From NCBI GenBank assembly GCA_903845115.1, contig CAIMWE010000022.1:62001-126000 (forward strand): a stretch of DNA of 64,000 nucleotides, given 5' to 3'. How positions within the stretch are numbered: position 1 is the first letter of the stretch; each line of letters opens with the position of its first letter. A program made the position numbers and the translations under genes. Shown here in pieces: positions 7,392-16,550 of this stretch. The notes under the pieces are model-generated. The model did not search any database. It was not told the DNA's origin and was given only the letters and a program-made list of their open reading frames with translations. The DNA is from an uncultured Acidobacteriota bacterium. Lineage in GTDB: Bacteria > Acidobacteriota > Thermoanaerobaculia > UBA5066.

Positions 7392-8711
7392 ATGACCGAC
7401 GCGACCGAGACCCAGGTGTCCCCGTCCATCGCCGATCTGCCGAACCACGTGGGCGAGACCGTCACGCTCAAGGGGTGGCTCTACAACAAGCGGGCCGGCG
7501 GCAAGATCCGATTCCTCGTCCTCCGGGACGGGTCCGGCTACGTCCAGGCGATCGTCTACCGGCCCGACGTGTCCGATTCCGTCTGGGAGGCCGCCGACCT
7601 CGCCACCCAGGAGTCGACGCTCGAGGTGACCGGGGTCGTCCGCGAGCACCCGAAGGAGAAAGGGAAAGTCGAGCTCGCCGCCTCCGGCGTGACGATCCTG
7701 GACCTGTGCCACGACTGGCCGATCACGCCCAAGGAGCACGGGGTCGACTTCCTGATGTCGCAGCGCCACCTCTGGCTCCGCTCGGCGAAGCAGGTGGCGA
7801 CGCTGAAGGTCCGGAGCGAGGTCGAGAGCGCGATCCACGACTTCTTCTACACGCGCGGCTACACCCGGACCGACTCGCCGATCCTGACCCCCGCCGCCTG
7901 CGAGGGGACGTCGAACCTCTTCGAGACGCAGTACACGGAGGAGGAGAAGGCGTACCTGTCGCAGTCGGGGCAGCTCTACCTGGAGCCGGTCTGCGCCGCG
8001 CTCGGGAAGGTCTACTGCTTCGGGCCGACGTTCCGGGCCGAGAAGTCGAAGACCCGCCGCCACCTCCGGGAATTCTGGATGGTGGAGCCGGAGGTCGCCT
8101 TCCTGGAGATCGACGGCCTGATGGACCTGGCCGAGGAGTTCGTCAAGGAGCTGACGGGCCGGGTCCTCGACCGCCGCGGCGAGGACCTGAAGCGCCTGGA
8201 GCGCGACACGTCCAAGCTGGAGCCGGTCCTCTCGAAGAGGTTCCCGCGGATCAGCTACCGGGAGGCGGTGGAGATCCTGAAGGGGAAGGGCTTCCCCGTC
8301 ACCTTCGGCGACGACCTGGGCGGCGACGAGGAGACGGCGCTGACCGAGGGGTTCGACACCCCCGTCATGGTCACGCGGTACCCGGTGTCGATCAAGGCGT
8401 TCTACATGCAGCCGGACCCGCAGGACCCGGACGTGGTCCTCGGCCTCGACATGCTGGCCCCGGAGGGGTACGGCGAGATCATCGGAGGCTCGCAGCGGAT
8501 TCACGACCACGACCTCCTCCTTTCGCGCATCACCCAGCACGCCCTGCCGCTGGAGGCCTTCCAGTGGTACCTCGACGTGAGGAAATACGGGACGTTCCCG
8601 CACTCCGGCTTCGGCATGGGGCTCGAGCGCTTCGTCGCCTGGATGTGCGGCGTCCCCCACCTCCGCGAGTGCATCCCGTACCCCCGGATGCTCTACAGGA
8701 TCTACCCTTGA
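7392..8711 (+). CDS. asnS: Asparaginyl-tRNA synthetase
   Basis: A 439-residue class IIb aminoacyl-tRNA synthetase charging tRNA-Asn. The N-terminal OB-fold anticodon-binding domain spans about 1-105 ([24 protein letters not shown]). The catalytic domain has motif 2 ([20 protein letters not shown]) and motif 3 ([15 protein letters not shown]). AsnRS rather than AspRS is supported by the short length without the bacterial AspRS insertion domain and by the Asn-type [12 protein letters not shown]. Its presence suggests direct Asn-tRNA formation. The stop codon lies inside the first copy of a 46-bp repeat. Confidence 0.95.
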   Translation: MTDATETQVSPSIADLPNHVGETVTLKGWLYNKRAGGKIRFLVLRDGSGYVQAIVYRPDVSDSVWEAADLATQESTLEVTGVVREHPKEKGKVELAASGVTILDLCHDWPITPKEHGVDFLMSQRHLWLRSAKQVATLKVRSEVESAIHDFFYTRGYTRTDSPILTPAACEGTSNLFETQYTEEEKAYLSQSGQLYLEPVCAALGKVYCFGPTFRAEKSKTRRHLREFWMVEPEVAFLEIDGLMDLAEEFVKELTGRVLDRRGEDLKRLERDTSKLEPVLSKRFPRISYREAVEILKGKGFPVTFGDDLGGDEETALTEGFDTPVMVTRYPVSIKAFYMQPDPQDPDVVLGLDMLAPEGYGEIIGGSQRIHDHDLLLSRITQHALPLEAFQWYLDVRKYGTFPHSGFGMGLERFVAWMCGVPHLRECIPYPRMLYRIYP

Positions 8712-8798
8712 TCGGGGGAGTCGCTGGCGCGACGTCCCCCGAGCCCCCTCAGCTTGATCGGGGGAGCCGCTGGCGCGAAGCTCCCCGTGCCCCCTCGG
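8707..8798 (+). repeat. 46-bp tandem repeat, two copies, each a hairpin
   Basis: Copy A 8707-8752 and copy B 8753-8798 fill the gap between asnS and rimO. Each folds: in A, GGGGGA pairs with TCCCCC and TCGC with GCGA; in B, GGGGAG pairs with CTCCCC. The copies differ at several bases yet the outer stem keeps pairing. Probable transcript end or dispersed palindrome; no U-tract. Confidence 0.75.
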
Positions 8799-8823
8799 CC
8801 TTGACGTACCGAATGACACGGTC

Positions 8824-10194
8824 GTGTTCACGCCTTTGAAGAAGCTGCCCACCGTCGGGATCGTCTCCCTCGGCTGCCCGAAGAACCTCGTCGACACCGA
8901 GGTAATGCTGGGCTACCTGAAGAAGGAGGGGATGACCCTCGCGGGACCGGACGAGTCGAGGGTCGTCATCGTCAACACGTGCGGCTTCATCGACCAGGCC
9001 AAGGAGGAATCGGTGGAGGCGATCCTGGAGCAGGTGCGGCGCAAGGTGGCCGGCGAGATCGACCGCGTGATCGTGGCGGGGTGCATGGTCCAGAAGTACG
9101 GGGCGGAGCTGGCGGCGGAGATCCCCGAGGTGGACCACTTTCTCGGCCTGGACGAGCTGGAGAGGGCGCCGTCCGCCGCGCTCGGCCTCCCGTCCCTCCC
9201 GCGCTTCACCTCCAAGCCGATGGCGACGCGCCTCTACGACGACCTCGCCCCCCGGGTGCTCACCCACCGGAAGGGCTACGCCTACCTGAAGGTCGCCGAG
9301 GGGTGCAACAACCCGTGCACGTTCTGCACGATCCCGCAGATGAGGGGGCTGCAGCGCTCCCGGACCGTCGAATCGCTCGTCCACGAGGCGCAGGGCCTGG
9401 AGGCGCAGGGGGTGAAGGAGCTGGTCCTGATCTCGCAGGACACGACCCGCTACGGCGAGGACCTCGGTCTCGGGCGGACGGGTCTGGCCCGGCTGGTTCG
9501 GGCCCTTCTCGACGGCACCACCTTCCCCTGGCTCCGCTTCCTCTACGCCTACCCGAAGACGCTCGACGACTCGGTCCTAGAGCTCATGGGCTCGGAGAAG
9601 CGCTTCCTCTCCTACGTCGACATCCCCTTCCAGCACGTCTCGCGCAACGTCCTCGGGGCGATGCGCCGGGGCGGCGACCCGGCTTCCTCCCGGTCGTTGA
9701 TCGCGAGGATCCGGGAGAAGGTGCCGGGAGTGACCCTCCGGACGACGATGATCGTGGGGTTCCCGGGCGAGACGGAGGCGGACTTCGAGGAGTTGCTCTC
9801 CTTCCAGCGGGACGTCGCCTTCGACCACCTGGGCGTCTTTCCCTACTCGCCGGAGCCCGGGTCCGGCGCGGAGCCGCTCGGGGATCCCGTACCGGCCGAC
9901 GTCAAGGAGCGGCGGCGGGACGCCGTCATGGCGGCCCAGCAGGGGATCTCGCTGGCGAGGAACCGCGCGATGCGGCGGCGCCGCTTCGACGCCCTGCTCG
10001 AGGGGCCCTGCTCCGAGTCGGACCTCCTCCTGGAAGGCCGTCTCGCGTCGCAGGCCCCCGAGATCGACGGACGCCTCCTGATCAACGACGTCCTCGAGGG
10101 GATCGCGGTGGGCGCCGGGCAGATCGTGCGCGTCGAGGTGACCGGGGCGCAGGCGTACGACCTCGTCGGCCGGGTCGTCCGGGTCCTCGGATGA
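8824..10194 (+). CDS. rimO: Ribosomal protein S12 methylthiotransferase RimO
   Basis: A 456-residue radical-SAM enzyme with two Fe-S clusters that methylthiolates an Asp of ribosomal protein S12. The N-terminal MTTase domain carries its cluster cysteines in SLGCPKN, VNTCGF and VAGCMVQKY. The radical-SAM CxxxCxxC is CNNPCTFCTIP. A C-terminal TRAM domain ends at about LVGRVVRVLG. IPQMRG...S and the SLGCPKNLVDTE opening favour RimO over MiaB. The start is GTG at 8824; the only in-frame alternative would lose the first strand. The last codon overlaps ribF (ATGA), so the two are co-transcribed. Confidence 0.95.
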   Translation: MFTPLKKLPTVGIVSLGCPKNLVDTEVMLGYLKKEGMTLAGPDESRVVIVNTCGFIDQAKEESVEAILEQVRRKVAGEIDRVIVAGCMVQKYGAELAAEIPEVDHFLGLDELERAPSAALGLPSLPRFTSKPMATRLYDDLAPRVLTHRKGYAYLKVAEGCNNPCTFCTIPQMRGLQRSRTVESLVHEAQGLEAQGVKELVLISQDTTRYGEDLGLGRTGLARLVRALLDGTTFPWLRFLYAYPKTLDDSVLELMGSEKRFLSYVDIPFQHVSRNVLGAMRRGGDPASSRSLIARIREKVPGVTLRTTMIVGFPGETEADFEELLSFQRDVAFDHLGVFPYSPEPGSGAEPLGDPVPADVKERRRDAVMAAQQGISLARNRAMRRRRFDALLEGPCSESDLLLEGRLASQAPEIDGRLLINDVLEGIAVGAGQIVRVEVTGAQAYDLVGRVVRVLG

Positions 10195-11135
10195 ACGTCG
10201 TCCGGGACCCGTTCCGCGTCGTCGACCTCCCGCGCGGCGGGGTCGTCACGGTGGGGAACTTCGACGGGGTCCACCGCGGTCACCACGAGATGCTCACCGA
10301 GGTGGCCGCCCGGGCGAAGGAGCTCGACGTCCCGTCGGTCGTCGTGACGTTCGACCCCCACCCCCTCAGCATCCTCCACCCCGACGGCGCGCCCCCGATG
10401 ATCCAGACCCTGCGCCAGCGCGAGGAGTCGATCGAGGCGTGCGGGATCGAGGGGCTCGTCGTGATTCCCTTCACGCGGGACTTCTCGCTGATCCCGGCGG
10501 AGGAGTTCGCCCGCGAGCTCCTCGTCCGCAAGCTGGCGGCCCGCGAGGTGAGGGTGGGTGAGCGGTTCGTCTTCGGGAGGGAGAAGGGCGGCAACGTGGC
10601 CCTGCTCCGGAAGGTCGGCGAGGCTGCCGGGTTCGACGTCCACGGCATCGCCGACGTGACGGACGAGCAGGGGATCATCTCCTCCACCCGGATCAGGGCG
10701 GCCCTCGCGGAAGGGGACACCGGCCGGGCGGAGAAGCTCCTCGGCCGGCCGTACGCCATGGACGGGCTGATCGCCAAGGGGGACCGGATGGGCCGGAAGA
10801 TCGGCTTTCCGACGATCAACCTCCGCTCGGAGAACGAGCTCTGCCCGCGGGACGGCGTCTACGCGACCAGGGTCCTGATCCGCTCCTTCGAGAGGACCTT
10901 CGTCTGCGTGACGAACATCGGGCGGCGGCCGACGGTCTACGAGGACTACGCCACCACGATCGAGTCGTACATCCTCGACTTCACCTCCGACGTCTACGGG
11001 GAGCCGGTCCGGCTCTGGTTCTACGAGAGGCTCCGGAACGAGCAGGTCTTTCCCTCGATGCTGGAGCTGACGGCCCAGATCCGGAAGGACGTCGAGCGGA
11101 CCCGGGCCTATTTCGCGTCGAAGGGGGAGTGGTGA
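10191..11135 (+). CDS. ribF: Bifunctional riboflavin kinase / FAD synthetase
   Basis: A 314-residue enzyme converting riboflavin to FMN and then FAD. The N-terminal nucleotidyltransferase has GNFDGVHRGHHEM (the HxGH-type motif) and VTFDPHPLSILHP; ISSTRIRAAL precedes the linker. The C-terminal riboflavin-kinase domain begins LGRPYAMDG and has GRKIGFPTINL and GVYATRV. Length is standard. The ATG overlaps the rimO stop (ATGA), and its own stop overlaps the next gene, giving a rimO-ribF-membrane protein operon. Confidence 0.95.
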   Translation: MNVVRDPFRVVDLPRGGVVTVGNFDGVHRGHHEMLTEVAARAKELDVPSVVVTFDPHPLSILHPDGAPPMIQTLRQREESIEACGIEGLVVIPFTRDFSLIPAEEFARELLVRKLAAREVRVGERFVFGREKGGNVALLRKVGEAAGFDVHGIADVTDEQGIISSTRIRAALAEGDTGRAEKLLGRPYAMDGLIAKGDRMGRKIGFPTINLRSENELCPRDGVYATRVLIRSFERTFVCVTNIGRRPTVYEDYATTIESYILDFTSDVYGEPVRLWFYERLRNEQVFPSMLELTAQIRKDVERTRAYFASKGEW

Positions 11136-11893
11136 TCGGACTCGGGGGGACGCCCGCCGTCTCCGGTCTCGTCGCCCTCGTCCTCCTCGCCGGCCTGGCC
11201 GCGGTGTCGTGGCGGATCTGGCCTCCGATCGCGTCGGAGGCCGCGCGGCGGACCGCCTTGCTGGCGCTTCCCCTCGCCACCGGCGTCCTCGCCCTCTTCC
11301 GGAACGACCCGCTGCCGGGCAGGCTCGCCATCCTGGCGGCCTGGCTCGCCGGCCTGTCTCTCTTCGGGGCCGAGGCGAGCCGGGCCAACGCCGAGGCGGG
11401 GTGGCGGAGGGCGACGACCTGGGCCGGGGCGATCCTCGTCCCGCCGCTACTCGTCTTCGTCCTTCTCCGCTGGCTGGAAGCCGCCTCGCCGCGGGTCGGA
11501 CGATCGGGCGGGGCCCTCGCCGCGGTCGCCGCGGTCGCGGCGGTCCTGGCGTGGGTTCCGGTCGTGGTCGCGGAGGCGCTGCGGGTCCGGCAGGGGCTCG
11601 AGGAGGAGGTCCGGCTCGGGCTGATGCCGTCGGACGACGCCCGGGTCCTGACCTTCCCCTGGAAGCGTCTCCGGGAACCGAGGTTCGGGCGGAAGGACGA
11701 GCGCCGGGAATACGTGCGGAGCGCGCTGCTGCTGGCGGTCGCGCACAGGCAACAGACCCGGCGCGCGGGGCAGGCCGCGCGTCTCCGACAGCTGGAGATC
11801 CTCACCTTTCGCACCAGGTTGAGGCGGACGCTGGAGGCCCGGGAGGGCCGTCTCTCCCTGGGGACGGCCGACTTTCCCGACGACCCGGGTTAG
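11129..11893 (+). CDS. Membrane protein of unknown function
   Basis: 254 residues. Four to five hydrophobic segments occupy the first ~150 residues (for example VSGLVALVLLAGLAAVSW, TTWAGAILVPPLLVFVLL, GALAAVAAVAAVLAWVPVVV), followed by a charged cytosolic tail rich in Arg (RRAGQAARLRQLEILTFRT). I do not recognise a family. The GTG start overlaps the ribF stop and has AGGGGGAG just upstream, so it is translationally coupled to ribF. Two adjacent GTG codons (11129, 11132) are possible starts. A strong hairpin follows the stop. Confidence 0.65.
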   Translation: MVIGLGGTPAVSGLVALVLLAGLAAVSWRIWPPIASEAARRTALLALPLATGVLALFRNDPLPGRLAILAAWLAGLSLFGAEASRANAEAGWRRATTWAGAILVPPLLVFVLLRWLEAASPRVGRSGGALAAVAAVAAVLAWVPVVVAEALRVRQGLEEEVRLGLMPSDDARVLTFPWKRLREPRFGRKDERREYVRSALLLAVAHRQQTRRAGQAARLRQLEILTFRTRLRRTLEAREGRLSLGTADFPDDPG

Positions 11894-11908
11894 GCGGAAC
11901 GCGGATCG

Positions 11909-11932
11909 CCCGGAGCCGTTTTCGGCTCCGGG
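11909..11932. terminator. Bidirectional hairpin between convergent genes
   Basis: CCCGGAGCC (11909-11917), loop GTTTTC, GGCTCCGGG (11924-11932): a perfect 9-bp stem. An outer GCGGAAC/GTTCCGC pair can extend it. No U-tract on either strand, but the position between two converging stops makes a shared terminator likely. Confidence 0.65.
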
Positions 11933-11950
11933 CTCGAGTTCCGCGGCGGG

Positions 11951-14900
11951 TCAGGGAACGATCATCGGGACGAAGCTGCCGTCGTCGTTGGCCTGGTCGT
12001 TCAGGACGCCGTAGGCGAGGAACTGGTCGGTGCCGGCGACCCGCCGGATCCGCGCGTAGCCCGACGAGACTCCGGCGTACCGCGCGAGCGGCGTCCCGAT
12101 CTGGGTCCACTGCCCCGGGACGAGGGTCACCTGGTCCCGGCCCAGCTCCCTGGCCGAGGAGTCGAAGTAGGTGACCTCGAGGACGAGGTTCTCCTCCTGG
12201 CCTCCGACGGCGTGGACGAGGCCGAGGTTGGAGCGCGTCCCCCCCGCCTGCCCTCGCGTGCCGGACTGCTGGAGCCCGAAGACCCAGGCCTCGGTGTCGG
12301 CCGAGGCGCCGACGGCGGTCGCAGGGTAGGCGAGGCCGAAGGTGCCGCCCCCCTTCGACGCGTAGGTGCGGACGCTGACGTTCACGTCGCTCACCGAGAC
12401 GTCCTCCGGGTTGACCTCGGGGCCCGGGCCGCCGGTTCGGGACGCTCCGGTCACGAAGGAGAAGAGCATGCTGGCCACGGTCCCGGCGGGGGCGTCGAAG
12501 CCCTCGGACCGGAGCTCGGCCATCAGGTCGGGGATCGTCACCTCGCTGAGGGGGTCGAGCTCGAAGTCCCCGTACTGTGGGTCGTTCGACCCCGACGGGA
12601 TGAGGGCGAACTCGCCGGAGACCTTCCCGAAGCTCCGGTTGGAGATCGTCATCTCGGACCTGTAGCCGCCCGTGTCGAGGACGACGGGCATCATCGCCTC
12701 GTTCGCCGGCGACCGGGCGTCCGTGACGGCCATCGGGACGAAGGCGCCGTCGCCGGTGACGTTGTCGATCACGGTGGCGTAGCAGACGAACTGGTCGTCG
12801 CCGCCGACCCGGCGGACCTGCGCGAAGCCCCGGGCGATGCCGCGGCTCGCGAGAGGCGTCCCGACCTGGGCGAACTGGAACGCCTCGAGGGTGAGGAAGT
12901 CCTTGCCCGGGTCGGCGAGACCGGTGGAGGCGTCGCGGTACGTGACCTCGAGCGTGATCGCCCCGTTCGAGCCGGAGCCGGCGTTCACGCACGCGACGTT
13001 GGAGCGCGCTCCGGGCTGCCCCGCGGCCGACGTCTGCTGGAGTCCGTACAGATAGGCCTCGCTCGTCGCTCCCTGCAGGAGGGGCGTGGCCGGGAAGGCG
13101 AGGCCGAACCGGCCCCCGATCCCTTGCGCCCGGAGGGCGTCGTTCGGCGGCGTGGTGACGCGCACCTGAGCCCCGAAGAGGCCCGTGCCCGCGGCGCCGC
13201 GTACCTCGACGCGCAGCGGCGTGACGACGGGGCCCGGCGGGACGGCCAGGCCGTGGGCCGAGAGGAAGTCGAAGACGTCCGCGTGGACCTCCTGGCCCGG
13301 CCGGAGCGTGGAGGAGGCCGAGCCGTGGATCGTCGACGCCCGGAAGACGAGGGAGAGGTCGCTTCCCGAACGGTTCGTCAGGGTCAGCTCCGTGCCGAAC
13401 TGCGTCCCGCCCTGGCCGTCCGACCTGACGATGGCCGGGAGGAGGTAGGTGAGGAGGTCCCCCGTGCCGGTCCCTCCGAGGGCCACGGTGACGCTCTTCC
13501 GCTTGGTGCTGGTCTGGCTGCCGTCGCTCACCGTCAGCGCCACGGTGTAGATGCCCGGCTGCACGAAAACGTGGGAAGGATTGACCTGGGTCGACGTGCC
13601 GGCGCCGTCGCCGAAGTCCCAGCTCCAGCTCGTCATGAAGGTCGAGGCGTCGGCGAACCTCACGGCCTGCCCCGGGCGCGGGGCGGCCGGGGCGAACGTG
13701 AAGTCGGCGGCCGGGGCGGTGCCTGCCGAGGGAGCGGGCGGTGCCGCGACGACAGAGGCCGCGCTGGACGCCTGCCAGACGCCGCGGCCGGACGTTCCGA
13801 CGAGGACGTTCGCCCCGCCGCCGGAGAACCGGATGCTCGAGACCGGGACGTTGGGGAGGCCGGTCCCGTGCCGCTGCCAGGTCCGGCCGCCGTTGTCCGA
13901 CCGGTAGAGGCCGGAGAAGGCCCCCGCCCAGAGGACGCTCGGGTTCCTAGGATCCTGCTCGAACGAGAAGACGGGGAGGTCGGGGAGGCCGGTGGCCTGG
14001 TTCGTCCTGGAGAGGGGCGTCCAGTTCGAGCCCCCGTCCGTCGATTCCCAGACGCGCTCCTTCTGGGCGTCGAGGATCTCGCTGGTGACGAAGATCCGCC
14101 GGGAATTCGTCGGGTCCGGCCGGACGGCGGAAACGCTGCCGACCGGCGTCTCTCCCTTGCGGGTCCAGGTCCCCCCGAAGTCGGTCGATTCGTAGACCGT
14201 CTTGCCGTCGGCGAAGAGCATCCGGCTTCCGTCCGGGGTGATCGCCAGGTCGACGATCTCCTCGGTGAGGGGCATCTTCGAGGCCGCCTTGCTCCAGTTC
14301 GCCCCGCCGTCCGTGGAGACCCAGACCATCTTCTTGGAGTAGGTGAAGACCCTCGAGCTGTTCGTGGGGTCCTGCAGGAGGAACGTCCTCCAGGCCGCGT
14401 TCTTCGTCCCCGCGTCGGAGAGCCCGCTAGCATCCGAGAAGCTCTTCCCTCCGTCCTTCGACACCTCGATTCCCTGCTGGACGGTCGAGATGACGAGGTT
14501 CCGCTTGTCGGTCGGGTGGACGAGACAGCCGGAGCCGTCGCCGCCGCCGATCTGCAGCCAGTCCGTCCCGGAGACCCGGATGCTCGTGCCGTTGTCCTGA
14601 GCGCCGTTCATGATGACCGAGGCGTCGGGGGAGACGCAGAGCTCGTCGACGATCCAGGAGACGATCCCCTTGTTGAGGGAGGCCCAGCTCCCGTCGTCCG
14701 CCCGGCGGTAGATCCCGCCGTCGTTCCCGGCGTAGAGCGCGCCGTCGGTCCCCCAGACGAGGGCGTGCTGGTCGGCGTGCGTGTACGGGATCTTCGAGTC
14801 CTTGCTCGGCGGGCTCCAGTCGCTCGCCTGGGCGAACGTGGCGCCGGCGTCGGTGGACCTCCAGAGGTTGAGGCCGCCAGCCCAGACGGTGTCGGCGCTC

Positions 14901-16096
14901 TTCGGGTCCACGGCGACGACGTTCGCGAAGTTCCCCTGCTCGGAGAGGATGTCCACGACCGGGGTCCTGGAGCCGAGGCCGAGGGCGGTCCAGCGGTCCC
15001 CACCGTCCCGGGAGACCGCCATGTCGACCTGTTTGTTGTTGAGGTCGGCGATCAGGACGTAGACGCGGTCGGGGTCCGTCGGCGCCGCCGCGACCTGGGC
15101 GCGGCCGCGCTGGTCGAGCGCTCCGGGCCACCCCTCCGACTTCGAGGCCCACGTCTCGCCGCCGTCGGTGGACTTGTAGACCGAGCCCGGGACCCTGCCG
15201 GTGCGCTCGACGGACTCGCCCGGGAAGTAGACGCCCGCGTAGACGGTTCGAGGGGCCGATGTGCAGCGCGACAGCGCGGTCGCGTAGAGCCTGGCGCCGC
15301 TCTGCTGGACGAGGACGCCCTTCCAGGTCGCTCCTCCGTCGGTCGACCGGTGGATCCCCCGGTCTCCGCCGGCCAGCAGCGTGTTGGCGTTCGCGGGGTC
15401 GACGCTGATCGCCCAGAAGAAATCGGCCGGGACGGCCGGGATCCGGCTCCAGGTATCGCCGCCGTCGCGAGAAACGAGGAATCCCAGCCCCGTCTTCACG
15501 AGCGCGTCGGCCGGCCGGCCGATCCTGGTCGTCGAGGAATCGCCGCACGCGCTCCCCGCGTAGACGCGCGTCGGGTCGGAGGGGGCGTAGGCGACCGCCC
15601 CGATGTTGAGGCCGCCCGCCGGGAGGTTGTCCGCGACGGCCTTCCAGATGCCTCCGCCGTCCTTCGTCCTCCAGAGGCCTCCCCCTGCCGTCCCGACGAT
15701 GATCGTCTTCGGGTCGGTCGGGTGGGGGGCGATGGCCGTGATCATCCCCGTGTCGTCCTGCCCCGTCTTGGCGGAGCCGATGGGAGAGGCGAAACTCGGG
15801 TTGAATGCGGGGCCGAGGGCCGTCCACTCCGGGGGAGCGGCCGCCGTCCCGAGCGACCGTTCCCGCTGTCCCGCGGCCCGCCGCTCGGCGTCCAGCTCGC
15901 GCTCGCCCGTCTCGGCGGCGCGCCGATGGACGTCGCGCAGGTCGCGGGTGCCGTGGGCGGCCTCGAAGCGATCTGCCTGCTCCAGCGCCCGGCGCTGCCG
16001 TACCTCGCCCTCGGTCTCCTCCTGGCCGTTCGACCGTCCGCAGGGGAGGAGGACGAGAGCGAGAGCGATCCAGAGGACCCTCGGGAATGGCCGCAT
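11951..16096 (-). CDS. Giant secreted BNR/sortilin-like beta-propeller protein with PKD domain
   Basis: 1381 residues from an ATG with AGGAGGTT upstream and a signal peptide (LWIALALVLLPCGRS). Residues ~80-830 contain many Asp-box/BNR repeats of the S-T-D-G-G-x-T-W type (HRSTDGGATW, YKSTDGGETW, YESTDFGGTW), as in sortilin/VPS10-like 10-bladed propellers. A PKD domain follows (SWSWDFGDG, GIYTVALTVSDG). The C-terminal ~450 residues hold two related modules, each ending VGTPLA...G.A..RRV.G.DQF..Y...D...DDG.FVPM. An open frame continues 88 codons upstream but lacks protein character. Probably cell-surface or secreted and glycan or protein binding; the catalytic Asp/Glu of sialidases was not identified. 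No outer-membrane sorting tail was recognised. Confidence 0.85.
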   Translation of the reverse strand: MRPFPRVLWIALALVLLPCGRSNGQEETEGEVRQRRALEQADRFEAAHGTRDLRDVHRRAAETGERELDAERRAAGQRERSLGTAAAPPEWTALGPAFNPSFASPIGSAKTGQDDTGMITAIAPHPTDPKTIIVGTAGGGLWRTKDGGGIWKAVADNLPAGGLNIGAVAYAPSDPTRVYAGSACGDSSTTRIGRPADALVKTGLGFLVSRDGGDTWSRIPAVPADFFWAISVDPANANTLLAGGDRGIHRSTDGGATWKGVLVQQSGARLYATALSRCTSAPRTVYAGVYFPGESVERTGRVPGSVYKSTDGGETWASKSEGWPGALDQRGRAQVAAAPTDPDRVYVLIADLNNKQVDMAVSRDGGDRWTALGLGSRTPVVDILSEQGNFANVVAVDPKSADTVWAGGLNLWRSTDAGATFAQASDWSPPSKDSKIPYTHADQHALVWGTDGALYAGNDGGIYRRADDGSWASLNKGIVSWIVDELCVSPDASVIMNGAQDNGTSIRVSGTDWLQIGGGDGSGCLVHPTDKRNLVISTVQQGIEVSKDGGKSFSDASGLSDAGTKNAAWRTFLLQDPTNSSRVFTYSKKMVWVSTDGGANWSKAASKMPLTEEIVDLAITPDGSRMLFADGKTVYESTDFGGTWTRKGETPVGSVSAVRPDPTNSRRIFVTSEILDAQKERVWESTDGGSNWTPLSRTNQATGLPDLPVFSFEQDPRNPSVLWAGAFSGLYRSDNGGRTWQRHGTGLPNVPVSSIRFSGGGANVLVGTSGRGVWQASSAASVVAAPPAPSAGTAPAADFTFAPAAPRPGQAVRFADASTFMTSWSWDFGDGAGTSTQVNPSHVFVQPGIYTVALTVSDGSQTSTKRKSVTVALGGTGTGDLLTYLLPAIVRSDGQGGTQFGTELTLTNRSGSDLSLVFRASTIHGSASSTLRPGQEVHADVFDFLSAHGLAVPPGPVVTPLRVEVRGAAGTGLFGAQVRVTTPPNDALRAQGIGGRFGLAFPATPLLQGATSEAYLYGLQQTSAAGQPGARSNVACVNAGSGSNGAITLEVTYRDASTGLADPGKDFLTLEAFQFAQVGTPLASRGIARGFAQVRRVGGDDQFVCYATVIDNVTGDGAFVPMAVTDARSPANEAMMPVVLDTGGYRSEMTISNRSFGKVSGEFALIPSGSNDPQYGDFELDPLSEVTIPDLMAELRSEGFDAPAGTVASMLFSFVTGASRTGGPGPEVNPEDVSVSDVNVSVRTYASKGGGTFGLAYPATAVGASADTEAWVFGLQQSGTRGQAGGTRSNLGLVHAVGGQEENLVLEVTYFDSSARELGRDQVTLVPGQWTQIGTPLARYAGVSSGYARIRRVAGTDQFLAYGVLNDQANDDGSFVPMIVP

Positions 16097-16550
16097 GAAG
16101 AACCTCCTACCGGTTCGAGGACCCGATGGACGACCCGTCGTTCGTCCGGCCGGCCGACGTTCTTGTTCTTTCTGACCCGTCTTGCTCGAAACCACCATCT
16201 GGAGATCAGAACCCCCGGCGCCGGTTCGCAAATACCGTGCCTGTCTGCCGTTCGCCTGGAGGAGCAGTACGGCCAGCGTTCCTCCCGGCCTGAGGACTTC
16301 GCCTCCCGTGAGCGCGGGGCGATCGGTCCCGATTTGATCATCCGAATCCCGAATTGACACACCCGACCGGGCCTCCCGGGACGGATCCAGCGGGTCTCGT
16401 ACCGCCCGGCCTCAGATCGAGAAAAGGTAAGACGCTGGCCCTTCGATTGCTTCCATGTTTTGTGAGGGACCGATTCAATTGGGGGGGGAAGGCTCGCGAA
16501 GTCGCCTGATCCGACCCCCGTGGATCAGGAAAGAGATTGAGGAGCGTCCG
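16097..16550. other. 454-nt intergenic region between divergent secreted-protein genes
   Basis: Separates the BNR protein (minus) from the first S12 hydrolase (plus). Locally less GC-rich than its flanks, with AT-rich patches at about 16330-16360 and 16440-16485. It must hold both promoters, but no -35/-10 pair could be assigned with confidence. The only clear structure is the hairpin at 16505-16529. Confidence 0.5.
16505..16529 (+). promoter_or_regulatory. Inverted repeat in the leader of the first S12 hydrolase
   Basis: CCTGATCC (16505-16512) pairs with GGATCAGG (16522-16529) around a 9-nt loop, about 20 nt before the start and just before the GAGGAG ribosome binding site. It could be an RNA hairpin affecting translation or a dimeric operator; no regulator gene is nearby. 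Confidence 0.35.

Noticed and set aside
12212-16357. 1381-codon plus-strand open frame opposite the BNR protein
   Set aside because: Arg/Glu/Val-rich shadow frame caused by high GC; the minus strand encodes clear Asp-box repeats and a PKD domain.
16353-16385. TTGACA upstream of the first S12 gene as a -35 box
   Set aside because: No acceptable -10 hexamer at 16-19 nt; the sequence there is CGGGAC-like.
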